Source of the DNA: a virus
IMG/VR virus record: IMGVR_UViG_3300025570_000030
Coordinates: 1-41,655 of that record
Strand: one strand, 5' to 3'
Length of the DNA stretch: 41,655 bases
Numbering within the stretch: position 1 is the stretch's first letter; each line of letters opens with the position of its first letter. Under the pieces are notes generated by a model. That model had not been told where the DNA came from and searched no databases. It worked only from the letters and a program-made list of their open reading frames with translations. Below, one piece after another: positions 14,074 through 22,526 of this stretch. A program made the position numbers and the translations under genes.

Positions 14074-14219
14074 TGGAATCAAAAGGACTAGGAGACTCGA
14101 TAGAAAAATTTACTAAAGCAACTGGCATAAAAAGATTAGCCGATAAAATCCCAGGCGGTTGTGGCTGTGCGAAAAGAAAAGAAGTATTAAACAAATTATT
14201 ACCATACAAAAACAAATAA
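14073..14219 (+). CDS. 48-aa conserved small protein
   Basis: This 48-residue frame is easily missed. It starts MESKGLGDSIEKFTKATGI and has GGCGCAKRKEVLNKL near its end. The pattern of an amphipathic helix, then CxC, then KRKExLNKLxPYK is one I recall from small conserved phage proteins. It begins at TAATG with the previous stop and ends one base before the next start, so the coupling supports it. Possibly a zinc- or DNA-binding peptide; no function known. Confidence 0.7.
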   Translation: MESKGLGDSIEKFTKATGIKRLADKIPGGCGCAKRKEVLNKLLPYKNK

Positions 14220-14220
14220 G

Positions 14221-14934
14221 ATGGCATACAAACAGAAAGGCTGTACTCCGATTACAGCAAAGATTCAAAAGGGAACTAAAGGTGGAGTTACAAACCCTTT
14301 ATTAAACGTAGGTGTACCTATGAAGGTGTCTCCCCTTAAAGAAACAGGGTACGAAAAAATAGCTAGAAAACAAGGTAAAACCGTAGAGCAAGTTAAAAAA
14401 GAAGCGGGCCCTAATATTGTTGATCGACTTGTTTATAACGCAAGCAGCGAAGGTCAAGCTGCTAACAGAGCTAAGCGGGAAAAAATGTTAAATGATAAAA
14501 AAGAAGCTCATTTAAAAAGTCAGGGTCGCGGAACAAAAAGTACTACTACCTATAGTAATACTAAAATTGGGAAAGGAGCGGGAGCTACTGTAAATTCTGA
14601 AAAAAATACAGAGAAAACTTACAATCCTAAGAAAATGGAAGATGTAAAAGGTGTAGGCAGTGAGTATCGTGCAAAAAAACCTAAGGCAAAAGTATTAGAT
14701 AATAAAGTTAAAACTCAAGAAGTTAAAAAACCTAAAGTTTCAGTAAAAAAATCGCTAGAGACTAAAACTCCTGAAATAAAAATAACTCCTAAAGTAGTAA
14801 AAACCAAAAAAGAAGTTAGGGTAGAAACAAGAAAATCAAACAGATCAAATAGGCAAGAAACTAGACAAGAAAACAGGGACAATAGAAGAAATAAAAGAAT
14901 TGCAAATAGAACAGCAAGAAGAGCTAAAAGATAA
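14221..14934 (+). CDS. Very basic Lys/Arg-rich protein
   Basis: The protein has 237 aa. It begins MAYKQKGCTPITAKI, like the 108-aa neighbour, then VSPLKETGYEKIARKQGKT. The rest is repetitive Lys/Thr/Glu, ending in an Arg/Asn-rich tail (NRSNRQETRQENRDN). Such composition suggests a DNA-associated internal virion protein or a condensing protein. Low complexity means homology searches would mislead. The TAA stop is followed at once by the holin start. Confidence 0.6.
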   Translation: MAYKQKGCTPITAKIQKGTKGGVTNPLLNVGVPMKVSPLKETGYEKIARKQGKTVEQVKKEAGPNIVDRLVYNASSEGQAANRAKREKMLNDKKEAHLKSQGRGTKSTTTYSNTKIGKGAGATVNSEKNTEKTYNPKKMEDVKGVGSEYRAKKPKAKVLDNKVKTQEVKKPKVSVKKSLETKTPEIKITPKVVKTKKEVRVETRKSNRSNRQETRQENRDNRRNKRIANRTARRAKR

Positions 14935-15336
14935 ATGGACAAAATATGGTCATGGCTTACTGGGAGCGTTGTCAAAGAAGTTGGCAGCGTTCTCGATAAC
15001 CTTATAACAAGCAAAGAAGAAAAGCTACAAGCTAAACAAGCAATAGAAGTTATATTGCAAAAAGCTGAAGCAGATGCGCAAAGGGAAGTAACTAAAAGGT
15101 GGGAGTCAGATATGAAATCTGATTCTTTCTTATCAAAGAATATACGGCCTATGGTTCTTATATATCTAACAGTTATATTCACTGCCTGTGCTTTTTTTGA
15201 TGGTAATATAGGGGAGTTTAAAGTAGCTGAAGAATACATACCTATATTTCAAACTCTATTGGTTACAACATACGGAGCTTACTTTGTAGGACGTTCTTAT
15301 GAAAAGGCTAAATCAATAACAAGCAAAAACACGTAA
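14935..15336 (+). CDS. Holin, 3TM gene-transfer-agent type
   Basis: The 133-aa protein has a helical N-terminus (residues 1-60, SWLTGSVVKEVGSVLDNLI then a charged helix) and two clear membrane segments at about 71-88 (PMVLIYLTVIFTACAFF) and 102-119 (IPIFQTLLVTTYGAYFVG). The phrase RPMVLIYLT and the ending YGAYFVGRSYEK are typical of the family called holin of 3TMs (PF11351, from memory). It would make inner-membrane holes to release an endolysin or trigger lysis. No endolysin was recognised in the window, so the enzyme is elsewhere or is the small HExxH protein. Confidence 0.85.
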   Translation: MDKIWSWLTGSVVKEVGSVLDNLITSKEEKLQAKQAIEVILQKAEADAQREVTKRWESDMKSDSFLSKNIRPMVLIYLTVIFTACAFFDGNIGEFKVAEEYIPIFQTLLVTTYGAYFVGRSYEKAKSITSKNT

Positions 15337-15376
15337 TAAGTAAAATAACGGAATATTAATATTAAATTTAATCAAA

Positions 15377-15661
15377 ATGACAAAAAAAAGAACAAAAAAA
15401 CAAGACGTGCCTGTAATAGGACAAAGATTTATTACATCTGATGAACTACTAAAAATTAAAGTAGCGATAGAACAGGTTAATAATATCCAAATGCAGATAG
15501 GTGGAATTGAAGCTCAAAAAAGTGATCTTATATCTTCAATGAAGGAAAAGGTTATGGAGCTAAACAAATTAAAGTCAGAACTAGAATCTAATTACGGAGA
15601 TGTTGTTGTAGATCTATCTAATGGTGAAATAAAAGACAATGTACCTAATACGCAAGATTAG
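15377..15661 (+). CDS. Coiled-coil protein
   Basis: It encodes 94 aa with a basic start (MTKKRTKKQ) and a long helix with heptad-like hydrophobics from about 24 to 75 (KIKVAIEQVNNIQMQIGGIEAQ then KEKVMELNKLKSELE). Coiled-coil proteins of this size next to terminase genes occur in many marine phages without known function. It overlaps the next frame by 23 nt. The gap before it (15337-15376) may hold a promoter: AACACGTAATAA (15328-15339) also occurs upstream of groEL. Confidence 0.65.
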   Translation: MTKKRTKKQDVPVIGQRFITSDELLKIKVAIEQVNNIQMQIGGIEAQKSDLISSMKEKVMELNKLKSELESNYGDVVVDLSNGEIKDNVPNTQD

Positions 15662-15857
15662 TATAGGACGAGATTATAAGAGTGACGCCATGCACTATTC
15701 TGTTGGACAGGAAGTGTATGGTGGTCATACTATAGATAGTATAATTGAAGAAGATAGTAAGTACTCAATATATATATCTAAAAAAGACGAGATATTGCCT
15801 TGGAAGGATTTTAATAAAAACATGGCAATTGCAATAGAGTATAATCTAGAGTATTAA
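15639..15857 (+). CDS. 72-aa conserved small protein
   Basis: The 72 residues include IRKISIGRDYKSDAMHYSVGQ, HTIDSIIEE, YSIYISKKDE and a final AIAIEYNLEY. The phrase DAMHYSVGQ is familiar from small proteins next to phage terminase genes. It looks like a compact beta-rich fold. It starts in the 3' end of the coiled-coil gene (23-nt overlap) and ends as TAATG with the next start. Function unknown. Confidence 0.68.
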   Translation: MYLIRKISIGRDYKSDAMHYSVGQEVYGGHTIDSIIEEDSKYSIYISKKDEILPWKDFNKNMAIAIEYNLEY

Positions 15858-16477
15858 TGAAAGGCTACACCGATTTTGTTGTAGCACCCTCAGAAGGTAG
15901 ATACGACAATAAGCTAAATATAGATGGAGTTGAATTGATACTTAATACTGAATTGCAAAACCACTCTTATGTATCTAGAGTAGGTTTAGTTATTTCTGAA
16001 CCTTATTTTAATGACACAAGCATACGTAAAGGTGATTTAATAATATTACATCACAATGTGTTTAGAAGGTTTAGAGATATAAGAGGTAAGGAAAAGAACT
16101 CTCGAAGCTTTTATGAGGAAGACAAGTACTTTGTTCAACCAAATCAAATATTTGCTTTTAAAAATGATCAAGATTGGAAAGCTTGCAAGGGTTTTAATTT
16201 TGTTCAACCTATAAAAGAAACAAAAATGTTTTCTATTGATCTAGAAAAAGAAGGAATTGGTATATTAAAATATAAAGATCCAGAACTTAAGTCTATAGAA
16301 GTTGGTGATCTAGTTGGCTTTAAGCCAGGTGCAGAATACGAATTTATTGTGGAAGGCAAAAAAATGTATAGAGTGCCTACTAATCAAATCACAATAAAAT
16401 ATGAATATCAAGGAAACGAAGAGGAATATAATCCAAGCTGGGCAAAAAGCAGTGGAGGAATTGATAAAAGTAGCTAA
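15857..16477 (+). CDS. Protein with two GroES-like folds
   Basis: This 206-aa protein appears to have two beta-barrel domains of the Cpn10 type. In the first, VGLVISEP (42-49) leads to IRKGDLIILHHNVFR (56-70). In the second, GILKYKDPELKSIEVGDLVGF (135-155) leads to PGAEYEFIVEGKKMYRVP (157-174) and a final strand. The VGD/KGD turn before a hydrophobic strand is the Cpn10 signature. No obvious mobile loop was found. Many marine phages have such a protein beside the terminase. It may assist capsid assembly, perhaps alone or with the phage GroEL. It overlaps the terminase-small candidate by 77 nt. Confidence 0.68.
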   Translation: MKGYTDFVVAPSEGRYDNKLNIDGVELILNTELQNHSYVSRVGLVISEPYFNDTSIRKGDLIILHHNVFRRFRDIRGKEKNSRSFYEEDKYFVQPNQIFAFKNDQDWKACKGFNFVQPIKETKMFSIDLEKEGIGILKYKDPELKSIEVGDLVGFKPGAEYEFIVEGKKMYRVPTNQITIKYEYQGNEEEYNPSWAKSSGGIDKSS

Positions 16478-16676
16478 GGAAGCTATTGTTGATTCTGATG
16501 ATGATCTATCTGCGGACAAACTTAAAAACGCAGCAGCTACAAAAAAGTTAGCTATATTTGATGCTTTTGAAATACTAAATAGAATTCAAGCTGAAGAAGA
16601 TATATTAAACGAAAAACCAAAAGAAGATCTTAAGGAAAACGTTTACAAAGGGTTTGCTGAAAAAAGAGCCAAGTAA
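16401..16676 (+). CDS. Terminase small subunit candidate
   Basis: The 91-aa protein is mostly helical. Its key patterns are AGQKAVEELIKVAKEAI (13-29), LSADKLKNAAATKKLAIFDAFEIL (36-59) and KGFAEKRAK at the end. The repeated Ala/Lys helices and the position directly before the large terminase, with start inside its stop (TAATG), fit a small terminase or a related DNA-recognition factor. A long 77-nt overlap with the previous gene is unusual, but no later ATG exists and the reading is conserved-looking. Homology was judged by eye only. Confidence 0.68.
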   Translation: MNIKETKRNIIQAGQKAVEELIKVAKEAIVDSDDDLSADKLKNAAATKKLAIFDAFEILNRIQAEEDILNEKPKEDLKENVYKGFAEKRAK

Positions 16677-18892
16677 TGTATAAGCAAGATCTTTACTCAA
16701 TAGTAACTCCTATAAAAAGGAATGTGTTATCTAAACGTAATAGTTTAAAAAACTGGAAATACGGTTATGATAAAGAAACTGATGTAATAGTTATCAGCAA
16801 AACAGGACAGATAGGAGAAATATATAATATACAAGGATTAAAAATAGCTTTACCAAAAGCCCCTAAAAAAATAATCAAAGGCGATAACTTATGGAAACCG
16901 GAAGAGTATCCTAAAGAATTAAAAAGAATACAGAGTATATTTGAATGGAAAGATTATTTAGATAGTTTCAAACAAAGGTGGGAGCCTTATATAGACGAAC
17001 AATTTGAAAGAAGGGAAAAAGGTCACTGGTTTATTAATAATAATATTGAGACTTATATTACTGGTACTCATTACATGTACCTGCAATGGTCAAAAATTGA
17101 TGTAGGATTACCCGATTTTAGAGAGTCCAATAGATTGTTCTATATATTCTGGGAAGCTTGCAAGGCTGATAGACGTTGTTATGGAATTTGCTATTTAAAG
17201 AACAGACGTTCTGGATTTTCATTTATGGCTTCCGGAGAAACTATTAATCAGGCTACGGTATCCAGTGATTCAAGATTTGGTATATTATCAAAGTCGGGGG
17301 CGGATGCTAAAAAAATGTTTACAGACAAGGTTGTACCTATATCCGTTAATTATCCTTTCTTCTTTAAGCCAATTCAAGATGGTATGGATAGACCAAAGCA
17401 AGAGCTAGCATATAGAGTGCCTGCTTCAAGGCTAACTAAAAGGTCTATACAAAAAACAGCTTCTGACGAATTGGTACTGGAAGGATTAGATACAACTATA
17501 GACTTTAAAAACACAGGTGATAACAGTTATGATGGTGAAAAACTAAAGTTATTAGTTCACGATGAAAGCGGTAAGTGGGAAAGACCTAATAATATACTTA
17601 ATAACTGGGGCGTAACAAAAACGTGTTTAAGATTAGGTAGCAGAATTATAGGTAAGTGTATGATGGGATCAACATCGAACGCTTTAGACAAAGGCGGTAA
17701 TAATTTTAAAAAGTTATATCAATCTTCGGATATAAATAAAAGAAACAAGAATGGTCAAACAAAATCTGGACTCTATAGTTTATTCATTCCTATGGAATGG
17801 AATTATGAGGGATTCATTGACAAGTACGGAATGCCCGTATTTGATACTCCAAAGATATCTTTAGAAGGTCCATACGGTGATCCTATTGAGGTTGGAGTGC
17901 TTGAGCACTGGCATAATGAAGCAGAAGGATTAAAAGGCGACCAGGACGGCTTAAATGAGCATTACAGGCAATTTCCAAGGACTACAGAACATGCTTTTCG
18001 TGATGAAACACAAAATAGCTTATATAACTTAGTAAAAATATATGAGCAAATAGATTATAATGAAGATCTAAAGCATACGGGAGTATTAACTCAAGGTAGC
18101 TTTAGTTGGGAAAACGGAATAAAAGACACAAAAGTTAAATTCACGCCAAACCCTCAGGGAAGATTTAATATCTCTTGGGTACCCGGGTTAAATTTGCAAA
18201 ATAAGCAATATGTTAAGAACGGTTTTAAGTCGCCAGGCAATAGTCACATTGGTAGTTTTGGTTGTGATAGTTATGATATTAGTGGTACAACAGATGGCAG
18301 AGGATCTAAAGGAGCGCTTCATGGACTTACGAAATTCTCGATGGAAGATGCTCCTCCTAATACTTTTTTTCTAGAGTATTTAGCCAGACCTCAAACAGCT
18401 GAGATGTTTTTTGAAGATGTCCTTATGGCATTAGTTTTTTATGGCATGCCTATTTTATGTGAGAACAATAAACCTAGATTGTTGTATTATTTAAAACGAA
18501 GAGGATATAGAGGTTATTCTATGAATAGACCCGACAAAGTATGGAACAAACTGTCAAAGACAGAAAAAGAAATAGGTGGAATACCAAACTCCAGCGAAGA
18601 TATAAAGCAAGCTCACGCTGCTGCAATTGAATCTTATATAGATAGACATGTAGGTATAAAAGAAGACGGCCAATACGGAGGAATGTATTTTAATACTACT
18701 CTCAATGATTGGGCTAAATTTGATATAAATAACAGGACCAAGTTTGATGCTGCTATAAGTTCAGGTTTAGCTATAATGGCTGTTAATAGGCATTTATATA
18801 GCCCTGCAGTGGATCAACCAAAGCAAAGGTTGAATTTAAAAATAAGCAAATATTCCAATGCTGGAAGTATTTCGAAATTAATAGAAAAATAA
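16676..18892 (+). CDS. terL: Terminase large subunit
   Basis: At 738 aa this is the packaging motor. The ATPase N-terminal part has a degenerate Walker A at KNRRSGFSFMASGE (175-188), lacking the usual GK[ST]; a Walker B with catalytic acids at LLVHDE (292-297); and a coupling segment MMGSTSNALDKGG (329-341). The nuclease part has the RNase H-like acids D531 (FGCDSYDISG), E596 (ILCENNKP) and D691 (NRTKFDAAIS). It would cut and translocate DNA into proheads at the portal encoded next. The long N-terminal extension (about 150 residues) is also seen in related marine phages, as I recall. Order TerS-TerL-portal-scaffold-capsid is canonical. Confidence 0.92.
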   Translation: MYKQDLYSIVTPIKRNVLSKRNSLKNWKYGYDKETDVIVISKTGQIGEIYNIQGLKIALPKAPKKIIKGDNLWKPEEYPKELKRIQSIFEWKDYLDSFKQRWEPYIDEQFERREKGHWFINNNIETYITGTHYMYLQWSKIDVGLPDFRESNRLFYIFWEACKADRRCYGICYLKNRRSGFSFMASGETINQATVSSDSRFGILSKSGADAKKMFTDKVVPISVNYPFFFKPIQDGMDRPKQELAYRVPASRLTKRSIQKTASDELVLEGLDTTIDFKNTGDNSYDGEKLKLLVHDESGKWERPNNILNNWGVTKTCLRLGSRIIGKCMMGSTSNALDKGGNNFKKLYQSSDINKRNKNGQTKSGLYSLFIPMEWNYEGFIDKYGMPVFDTPKISLEGPYGDPIEVGVLEHWHNEAEGLKGDQDGLNEHYRQFPRTTEHAFRDETQNSLYNLVKIYEQIDYNEDLKHTGVLTQGSFSWENGIKDTKVKFTPNPQGRFNISWVPGLNLQNKQYVKNGFKSPGNSHIGSFGCDSYDISGTTDGRGSKGALHGLTKFSMEDAPPNTFFLEYLARPQTAEMFFEDVLMALVFYGMPILCENNKPRLLYYLKRRGYRGYSMNRPDKVWNKLSKTEKEIGGIPNSSEDIKQAHAAAIESYIDRHVGIKEDGQYGGMYFNTTLNDWAKFDINNRTKFDAAISSGLAIMAVNRHLYSPAVDQPKQRLNLKISKYSNAGSISKLIEK

Positions 18893-18896
18893 AAAT

Positions 18897-21323
18897 ATGG
18901 CTGAGTCAGTTATAACAAGTTTTTTTCCAAGCCAGATAGCTAGTGATTCTGAAAAGATGAGTCTAGACTATGGGACTAGAGTCGGCAGAGCAATAGAAAA
19001 CGAATGGTTTCGTTCTGATAATGGTATCGGACGATTTAAAAGTAATCAAAACACTTTTCATAATTTAAGATTATACGCAAGGGGAGAGCAAGGAGTACAG
19101 AAATATAAAGACGAGCTTTCTATAAATGGAGATTTGTCTTATCTTAATCTAGATTGGAAACCTGTACCTATAATACCCAAGTTTGTGGATATACTAGTTA
19201 ATGGTATATCTGAAAGAATGTTTGATATAAGAGCTTATTCTCAAGACCCTTATGGCGTAGATAAAAGAACTAAGTATATGGAATCTATACTTAGAGATAT
19301 GCAAACAAAAGAATTAGGTGAGTATGTAGAGGCTGAGTTTGGTGTTAATTTATTTGAAAACAATCCAGAAGATTTACCTAAGAATCAAGAGGAACTTAAT
19401 CTGCACATGCAACTTTCCTATAAGCAAGAAGTTGAACTAGCGGAAGAGCAAGCTATAAACACTTTACTTGACGGCAACAAGTATGACTTGACCAAGAAAA
19501 GATGCACCTACGATTTAGCTACAATAGGAATTGCTGCCGTAAAGAATGGGTTTACAAAATCAGAGGGAGCTACTATTGAATATGTTGATCCTGTTAATTT
19601 AGTGTGGTCATACACTGAGTCACCTTACTTTGATGACATATATTATGTAGGAGAAGTTAAAAGCGTGCATCTAAACGAATTAAAGAAACAGTTTCCGTGG
19701 TTAACTAATGATGATCTGAATGAAATATCCGGGCAATCGTATCAAAACAACGGGTTTTATGATAGAACATTAACTAATAATGACGAAGACGATTCTAATA
19801 CTGTACAGGTATTATATTATAATTACAAAACATATTCCAACGAAGTATATAAAGTAAAAGAGTCTGCAACCGGAGCAGCTAAGTTAATACCTAAAACGGA
19901 TGAGTTTAACCCTCCTGAAGAAATGTATGAGGAGTATGGTATACAAAAACTATCTAGATCTTTAGAGGTATTATATGAGGGCGTTAAAATATTAGGAGGT
20001 AAAACTTTGAAATGGGAGGTAGCCGCAAATATGATACGACCTAAAAGCGATTATACTAAGGTTAAAATGAATTATAGTATTGTAGCTCCTAGAATGTATA
20101 AAGGTAGAATAGAAAGTATTGTATCTCGCATCACAGGTTTTGCCGATATGATACAGCTTACTCATCTTAAGCTGCAACAAGTTTTATCTAGAATGGTACC
20201 AGACGGTGTTTATTTAGATGCTGACGGATTAGCTGAGGTTGATTTAGGTAATGGTACGAACTATAACCCGCAAGAAGCATTGAATATGTTTTTTCAAACA
20301 GGTTCTGTAATTGGTAGATCATTTACTCAAGATGGAGATATGAATCCCGGCAAAGTACCAATTCAAGAATTACAGTCTGGTTCAGGCGGCGCTAAGTTAC
20401 AATCCCTTATTCAAACATATAATTATTATATGCAAATGATAAGAGACGTAACTGGGTTAAACGAAGCTAGAGACGGCAGTACTCCTGATGCTAGAGCGTT
20501 AGTAGGAGTACAAAAGTTGGCAGCAGCTAACTCTAACACAGCTACAAGACACATACTAGATGCCACTTTATTTTTAGCAAAAGATTTATGCGAAAACTTA
20601 TCACTTAGAATATCCGATATATTAGAGTATTCACCTACAAGAGAAGCTTTTATACATAAAATAGGTAATCAGAATGTAGCTGTGTTACAAGAAATGAGTG
20701 AATTGTATTTATACGATTTTGGAATATTTGTAGACCTACAACCAGACGAAGAGCAAAAAGCTGTGTTAGAAAATAACATACAAACAGCATTGCAAGCGGG
20801 ATTAATAGATTTGACAGATGCTATCGACATAAGGGAAATACAAAACATAAAACTAGCTAACCAGCTTTTAAAAATCAAAAGAGTTGAGAAACAAGAAAGA
20901 GAGCAACAGCTACAACAACAAAATATTCAAGCACAGTCTCAAGCTAACGCTCAGGCTACCCAGGTTGCTGCTCAAGCTGAAGTACAAAAGCAACAAGCAC
21001 TAATGCAGCAGAAAATGGAGCTAGAGCAAATGAAAGCTAAAATAGATCTAGACAAAATGCAAGCTGAAATAAATGCTAAAAAAGAATTGATGAATCTTGA
21101 ATTTCAGATGAACATGCAACTTAAAGGTCTAGAAACTCAAGGAAAAAAACAAGAAGCAGACAGCAGGGAAGATCGTAAAGACGAAAGAACTAAGATACAA
21201 GCAACTCAACAAAGCGAACTAATAAATCAAAGACAAAACGACACCATGCCTAAGAACTTTGAATCCGCTGGAAACGATGTCCTTAACGGTAACTTCAACT
21301 TAGGATCTGGTGATCCTAGGTAA
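18897..21323 (+). CDS. Portal protein
   Basis: The protein has 808 aa, long for a portal but in the range of T7- and crAss-like portals with extended C-termini. It begins with FFPSQIASDSEKMSLDYG, followed by FHNLRLYARGEQGVQKYKDE and PIIPKFVDILVNGISERM, the latter typical of portal N-termini. A middle helix region (LGNGTNYNPQEALNMFFQTG, then GLNEARDGSTPDARALVG) corresponds to wing and stem. Residues about 660-785 form a Gln-rich coiled coil (QQQNIQAQSQANAQATQ), the barrel-like tail seen in podovirus portals. Dodecameric ring through which DNA passes. It lies four bases after terL. Confidence 0.88.
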   Translation: MAESVITSFFPSQIASDSEKMSLDYGTRVGRAIENEWFRSDNGIGRFKSNQNTFHNLRLYARGEQGVQKYKDELSINGDLSYLNLDWKPVPIIPKFVDILVNGISERMFDIRAYSQDPYGVDKRTKYMESILRDMQTKELGEYVEAEFGVNLFENNPEDLPKNQEELNLHMQLSYKQEVELAEEQAINTLLDGNKYDLTKKRCTYDLATIGIAAVKNGFTKSEGATIEYVDPVNLVWSYTESPYFDDIYYVGEVKSVHLNELKKQFPWLTNDDLNEISGQSYQNNGFYDRTLTNNDEDDSNTVQVLYYNYKTYSNEVYKVKESATGAAKLIPKTDEFNPPEEMYEEYGIQKLSRSLEVLYEGVKILGGKTLKWEVAANMIRPKSDYTKVKMNYSIVAPRMYKGRIESIVSRITGFADMIQLTHLKLQQVLSRMVPDGVYLDADGLAEVDLGNGTNYNPQEALNMFFQTGSVIGRSFTQDGDMNPGKVPIQELQSGSGGAKLQSLIQTYNYYMQMIRDVTGLNEARDGSTPDARALVGVQKLAAANSNTATRHILDATLFLAKDLCENLSLRISDILEYSPTREAFIHKIGNQNVAVLQEMSELYLYDFGIFVDLQPDEEQKAVLENNIQTALQAGLIDLTDAIDIREIQNIKLANQLLKIKRVEKQEREQQLQQQNIQAQSQANAQATQVAAQAEVQKQQALMQQKMELEQMKAKIDLDKMQAEINAKKELMNLEFQMNMQLKGLETQGKKQEADSREDRKDERTKIQATQQSELINQRQNDTMPKNFESAGNDVLNGNFNLGSGDPR

Positions 21324-21355
21324 TAATAATAGTAATAATTATATAATATTTTATC

Positions 21356-22504
21356 ATGGAAGAAGAAGTAAAAACCGAGGTTGAAAATACGGAAGTAGAA
21401 CAGCCTCAAAAAGTATCTCCTATAACACAGGAGGACAATGGATTAATAAAAGTTGACTTAAGCCAACTAAGTAAAGCAGAGGCTAAGGAAACCGATGCCT
21501 CCGTTGCACAATCCCTTGAGCAACCAGCGGAACAGTCGGTTAGCGAAGAAGTAGTTCAAGAAGAGTCTCAATCAATTTTACAGGAAATAACAAACGAAGA
21601 AGTTGAAGAGAAAGTAGAAGAAGTACAAGAACAGGTAGAGCAAGCAATCGCGACTCAAGAGCCTGGAGTAGATTTACCTGAAAACATTCAAAAAGTAGTT
21701 GACTTTATTAATGATACAGGAGGAAGTTTAAAAGATTATGTTAATCTTAATACAGATTATAGCTCTCTTAACGAAGATCAATTACTAAGAGAGTATTACG
21801 AAAACACAAAACCTCATTTAGATTCAGAAGAAATAGGATTTGTCATGGAAGACAAGTTTTATTTTGACGAAGATATGGACGAGGAAAGAGATATACGTAG
21901 AAAAAAATTAGCTAGGAAAGAAGAATTAGCTAAAGCTAAAAATCACTTAGAGGGTTTAAAAGGTAAGTACTACGAAGAAATAAAAGCTGGGTCACGGTTA
22001 AGCCCAGAACAAAAAAAGGCGGTTGATTTTTTCGATCGTTATAACCAAGATAGTGAGAAGTTGACAGTAGATAGAGAAAGACAAACATCTATATTTAATG
22101 ACAAAACTGAAAAACTATTTTCTAATGAATTCAAAGGTTTTGATTTCGAGGTTGGAGAAAAGAAATTTAGGTATAAAGTCAATGATGTAGAGGGAGTGAA
22201 GTCTAAGCAAGGAGACATTTCAAATTTCGTTAAGAAGTTCTTAAACGACAAAAATGAAATGGCAGATGCTAAAGGATATCACAAGTCTTTATTTACAGCA
22301 ATGAATCCCGATGCAATTGCAAACCACTTTTATGAACAAGGTAAAGCGGATGCAATGAAAACAAGTATAGAAAAATCTAAAAACATCGATATGAGCCCAA
22401 GGGGTACTCACGAAAATGTTAAGCCACCTAACGGATGGTCGGTTAAATCTGTACCAGGGAAATTTGAGTCAGCTACGAAGCTTAGAATTAAAAAAAGAAA
22501 ATAA
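21356..22504 (+). CDS. Acidic scaffold protein
   Basis: The 382-aa protein has a very acidic, Glu/Gln-rich first 105 residues (VEEKVEEVQEQVEQ), then mixed helical parts (EERDIRRKKLARKEELAKAK near 185) and a basic C-terminal tail (KFESATKLRIKKRK). This layout and its position between portal and major capsid are typical of phage scaffolds, whose basic end binds capsid. Possible internal protease not seen. The leader ends in ATAATATTTTATCATG, very like that of the gene after the capsid (ATAATATTATATCATG). Confidence 0.75.
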   Translation: MEEEVKTEVENTEVEQPQKVSPITQEDNGLIKVDLSQLSKAEAKETDASVAQSLEQPAEQSVSEEVVQEESQSILQEITNEEVEEKVEEVQEQVEQAIATQEPGVDLPENIQKVVDFINDTGGSLKDYVNLNTDYSSLNEDQLLREYYENTKPHLDSEEIGFVMEDKFYFDEDMDEERDIRRKKLARKEELAKAKNHLEGLKGKYYEEIKAGSRLSPEQKKAVDFFDRYNQDSEKLTVDRERQTSIFNDKTEKLFSNEFKGFDFEVGEKKFRYKVNDVEGVKSKQGDISNFVKKFLNDKNEMADAKGYHKSLFTAMNPDAIANHFYEQGKADAMKTSIEKSKNIDMSPRGTHENVKPPNGWSVKSVPGKFESATKLRIKKRK

Positions 22505-22526
22505 TAATTACTAAACTTTACAAATA

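Noticed and set aside
15639-15661. Programmed frameshift between the coiled-coil and 72-aa genes
   Set aside because: The 72-aa frame has its own ATG and no slippery heptamer was seen in the overlap; independent start is simpler.
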